Positions 24,001 to 27,000 of a DNA stretch of 38,594 bases are shown here, one piece after another. Positions within the stretch are counted from its first letter, which is position 1. Every line of letters starts with the position of its first letter. The notes beneath the pieces are model-generated. The model did no database searches. It was not told the DNA's origin and saw nothing but the letters and a program-made list of their open reading frames with translations. This DNA is from Planctomycetaceae bacterium (GTDB taxonomy: Bacteria; Planctomycetota; Planctomycetia; Pirellulales; UBA1268): the NCBI GenBank assembly GCA_021300535.1, contig JAJTED010000004.1:1-38594 (forward strand), read 5' to 3'. The position numbers and the translations under genes were made by a program.

Positions 24001-27000
24001 TCCCGCATCCTTGAAGAGCATCGCGTTGCCGGGATCGCGGGTGGCCGAGATCGTGCCGGTCAGTTCGACCGGGAGCGGCAGCCGCTCGTCGCCGAACTCG
24101 ACGACGTAGCGAAGCGCGGAGGCGCCGTTGTTGTCGTTGTAGTTGTACTGCGTGATGTCGACGTGGTTCTCCCGCACCCCGCCGCCATGATCCCAGTTGT
24201 TTGGCTCGCCACCGTTCCACGAGCCGTTGAAGGGCTGGCCGGCCTTGGGGCCTGTCGCCCAGTAGAAGTTGCCGGTTGGCTCATTGTTCGAGTTGATTTG
24301 TCGGGCCCCGGCCCAGGCATTCCCCACACCTGAGTTGGCGAGGATTGCCCGTACGATCTGCATGCTGGCGTTGTCGGTAGGCGTCGCGAGGTAGCCGGGC
24401 TGGCCGGCGACCGTCAGTGCCTCGGCGTTGCTCTTGGCGGTATCCCAGTTCGCCGTGCCGCTCGGCAGGCCGTAGTAGTGGCCGTTGGAGTGGCTGTAGT
24501 AATACGTGTCGCTGCCGCTGGCCACCATCGTCGCCAGCAGATCGACCTGGAGGGAGAGCGAGGTTTCGTCCCAGGCCAGTGAACCGTTGCGATGCACGGC
24601 AAAGATGAGCTTGTCGCCCTGAGCCAGCGCGATCTGCCTGAGCGAGGAGACCGTGCCGCCGCTGGGATTGGTGCCGGTCACCTGGGCCCCGGCATCCACC
24701 TCGGTCAGGGTTGTGCCCGAGAGTTTGAAGACGCGGAACTTCGAGTCGCCGTTCGATGAGTGCGTCCGCCAGAACCGGGCGTCGACGCCGAAGATGCCAC
24801 TGATGGGCGCCGTGTACTGGGCCGCCGTCGGATAGTCGCGCGGCAGCGTCGTCACCTCGCCCGGCCGCTGGGTGAAGCCATCGGCGGAGAAGTTCTCGGC
24901 CGTGTTCGGCAGAAAGTCGAAGTCGCCGACGCTTGCGCTCTGCTGCTGCGCCCGGACACGAGCGCCGTTGTTCATGACGTGGAGTTGCGGCGTCGCCCCG
25001 GCGCGGCTGAACGAGCGGAAGATGTCGCCCGACGGGTTGCTCGTCCAATCATTGGTGTTCGCGCCGATGTCGATGAAGCCGAGGTCCCATGGCCCCTGCT
25101 GCCACTGCGGCGAGCGGAGGTCGAAGTCGCGGCCGAGGTTCCAGGAGTTGGCCGCCCTGTTGTCGGCGGTGCCGTCGAGCGGATACCACGACACGAGGTT
25201 CGACTCGTAGCCGGTGAGCGTGGTGTTGGTGTCGAGCGAGGAGGTGACCTCGAGGCCGTTGAGTGCCCGGTTGTAGACGCGGAGATCGCTGATCGAGCCC
25301 TTCCAATACTCCTCCCAATCCTGGGTGTTGTTGCGCTTGTATTGCCGTCCGATTCGCATGCCCATGCCGGGAACCGCGTTTGGCAACTGGCCGGTGGCGA
25401 TCTTGATGCCGTCGATGTAAAGCGTGCCGTTGGTCGAGCTCGTGCCGCTCTTGACGACCGTGAACTGGTGCCACTGACCGTCGGTCGGCATGCCGCCGGT
25501 CACGGTCCAGAGATCGCCGAGTCTGAGGTTGTTGCCCGCGTCTGTCCGCTGAATGAAGAAGTTCTCGGCGCTCGTGCCCTGGGCAAGAATGGTGTGTTTG
25601 CCGCTGTTGCCGAGGATGGAACTATCGGCGAGCGCCCAGACCGAGACCGTCCAGTCGCCTCCCATCGGGATGGCGGCCCGCATCGTCTCGATGTAGTCGT
25701 CGGTGCCGTCGAAGACCGCGGCGCTCACGCTGCCGACGTTCCGGGTGCGGAGCGTGATGCTCACGGTCCGGAGGTTGTCGTTGGACGTATCCGACGAGCT
25801 GAACTGCAGCGACCGGAGTACCTGCTGGTACTGGGTCGCGGTGCCCGTGCCGCCGAGCGTGAGTGCGCCGCTGGTCGCGTTCCACGAGGCGGTGATCGAC
25901 CCCACGACCGTGACGGCCAGCAGGTCGCCCGACTGGAAGTTGCCCGACACGCTATCGACGACGGTGATCGTGGCCCCGAGCACCGCGTCGAAGTCGGTGG
26001 CGTTCGTCGTCAGCGGGGCGTCGACGTCGATGAGCGAGATGCCCGGATCGACCGCGACGGCGGAGAGCGTGTTGCCCGTGTTGGGCCGCACGACGAGTGT
26101 CCGGCCGGTCGAGGTGACGAGCCGGGGCGGGTCGTTCACGAGCACGACCTCGATCGTGGTCGTGGCCGGGTTCACAGCCTCGGTGACGCCGTCGGTGGCG
26201 GTCCAGGTGAAGCTGTCGGGCGTGGTGCTCAGGTTGGCCGACGCGCCGCCGGCCCAGTCGGCCCGCGGCGTGTACCGCAGCGAGCCGAGGTTGGCCGCGA
26301 CGATCACCTGATTCACGGCCACGGTCTCGCCGGCGTCGAGGCTGCCGCTGGAGTTGGTGTCGAGCCAGAGCGTGCCGTTGCCGGGCAGCGTCACGATCCG
26401 GATCGCGGCCAGTCCCTTGCCGGTGCCGGTGGTGCCGTTGGAGGAGTCGTGGCTGTCGCCGTCGCTGAAACCAAAGTTGGCCGCGATGAAGCTCAGCGTT
26501 GCGTCCTCGTTGACCGTGAGCGTGGTGCCGGCCACGGTCGGAACGTCGTTGTTGTTGAGCAGGCGGAGCGTAAAGTCGGTGGAGGCCGTGGCGGTGGGCT
26601 GGCCCGAGCCGTCGTTGGCCGTCAGCCGGATCACGAGGTCGGTGGCGTTCGCGGGTGGGTTACCGGTGAAGGTGCCGGACGTCGGATCGACGGTGAGCCA
26701 CGGGGGCAGCGGCGAGCCGTCGCTGAGCGTGGCCGAGTAGCTGAAGACGGTGCCGGACGGGTCGGCGTCGGTGAACGTGCCCGCCGGCGGGGTGAAGGTG
26801 AAGCCGCCGGAGCCAAACCAGCTCTGGGTGGGGATCGCCGCCGCGACGACGGGGCGGTCGTTGTCACTCGAGAAGACGGCGTTGAAATCCCGCGTGGCGG
26901 TCGCCTGGCCGTCGGAGGCCGTGAGGCGGATCGCGAGCGTGCCCGCGTTGGCGGGCGGGTTGCCGGTGAACGTAAGGCTGTTGGGGTTGAAACTCAGCCA

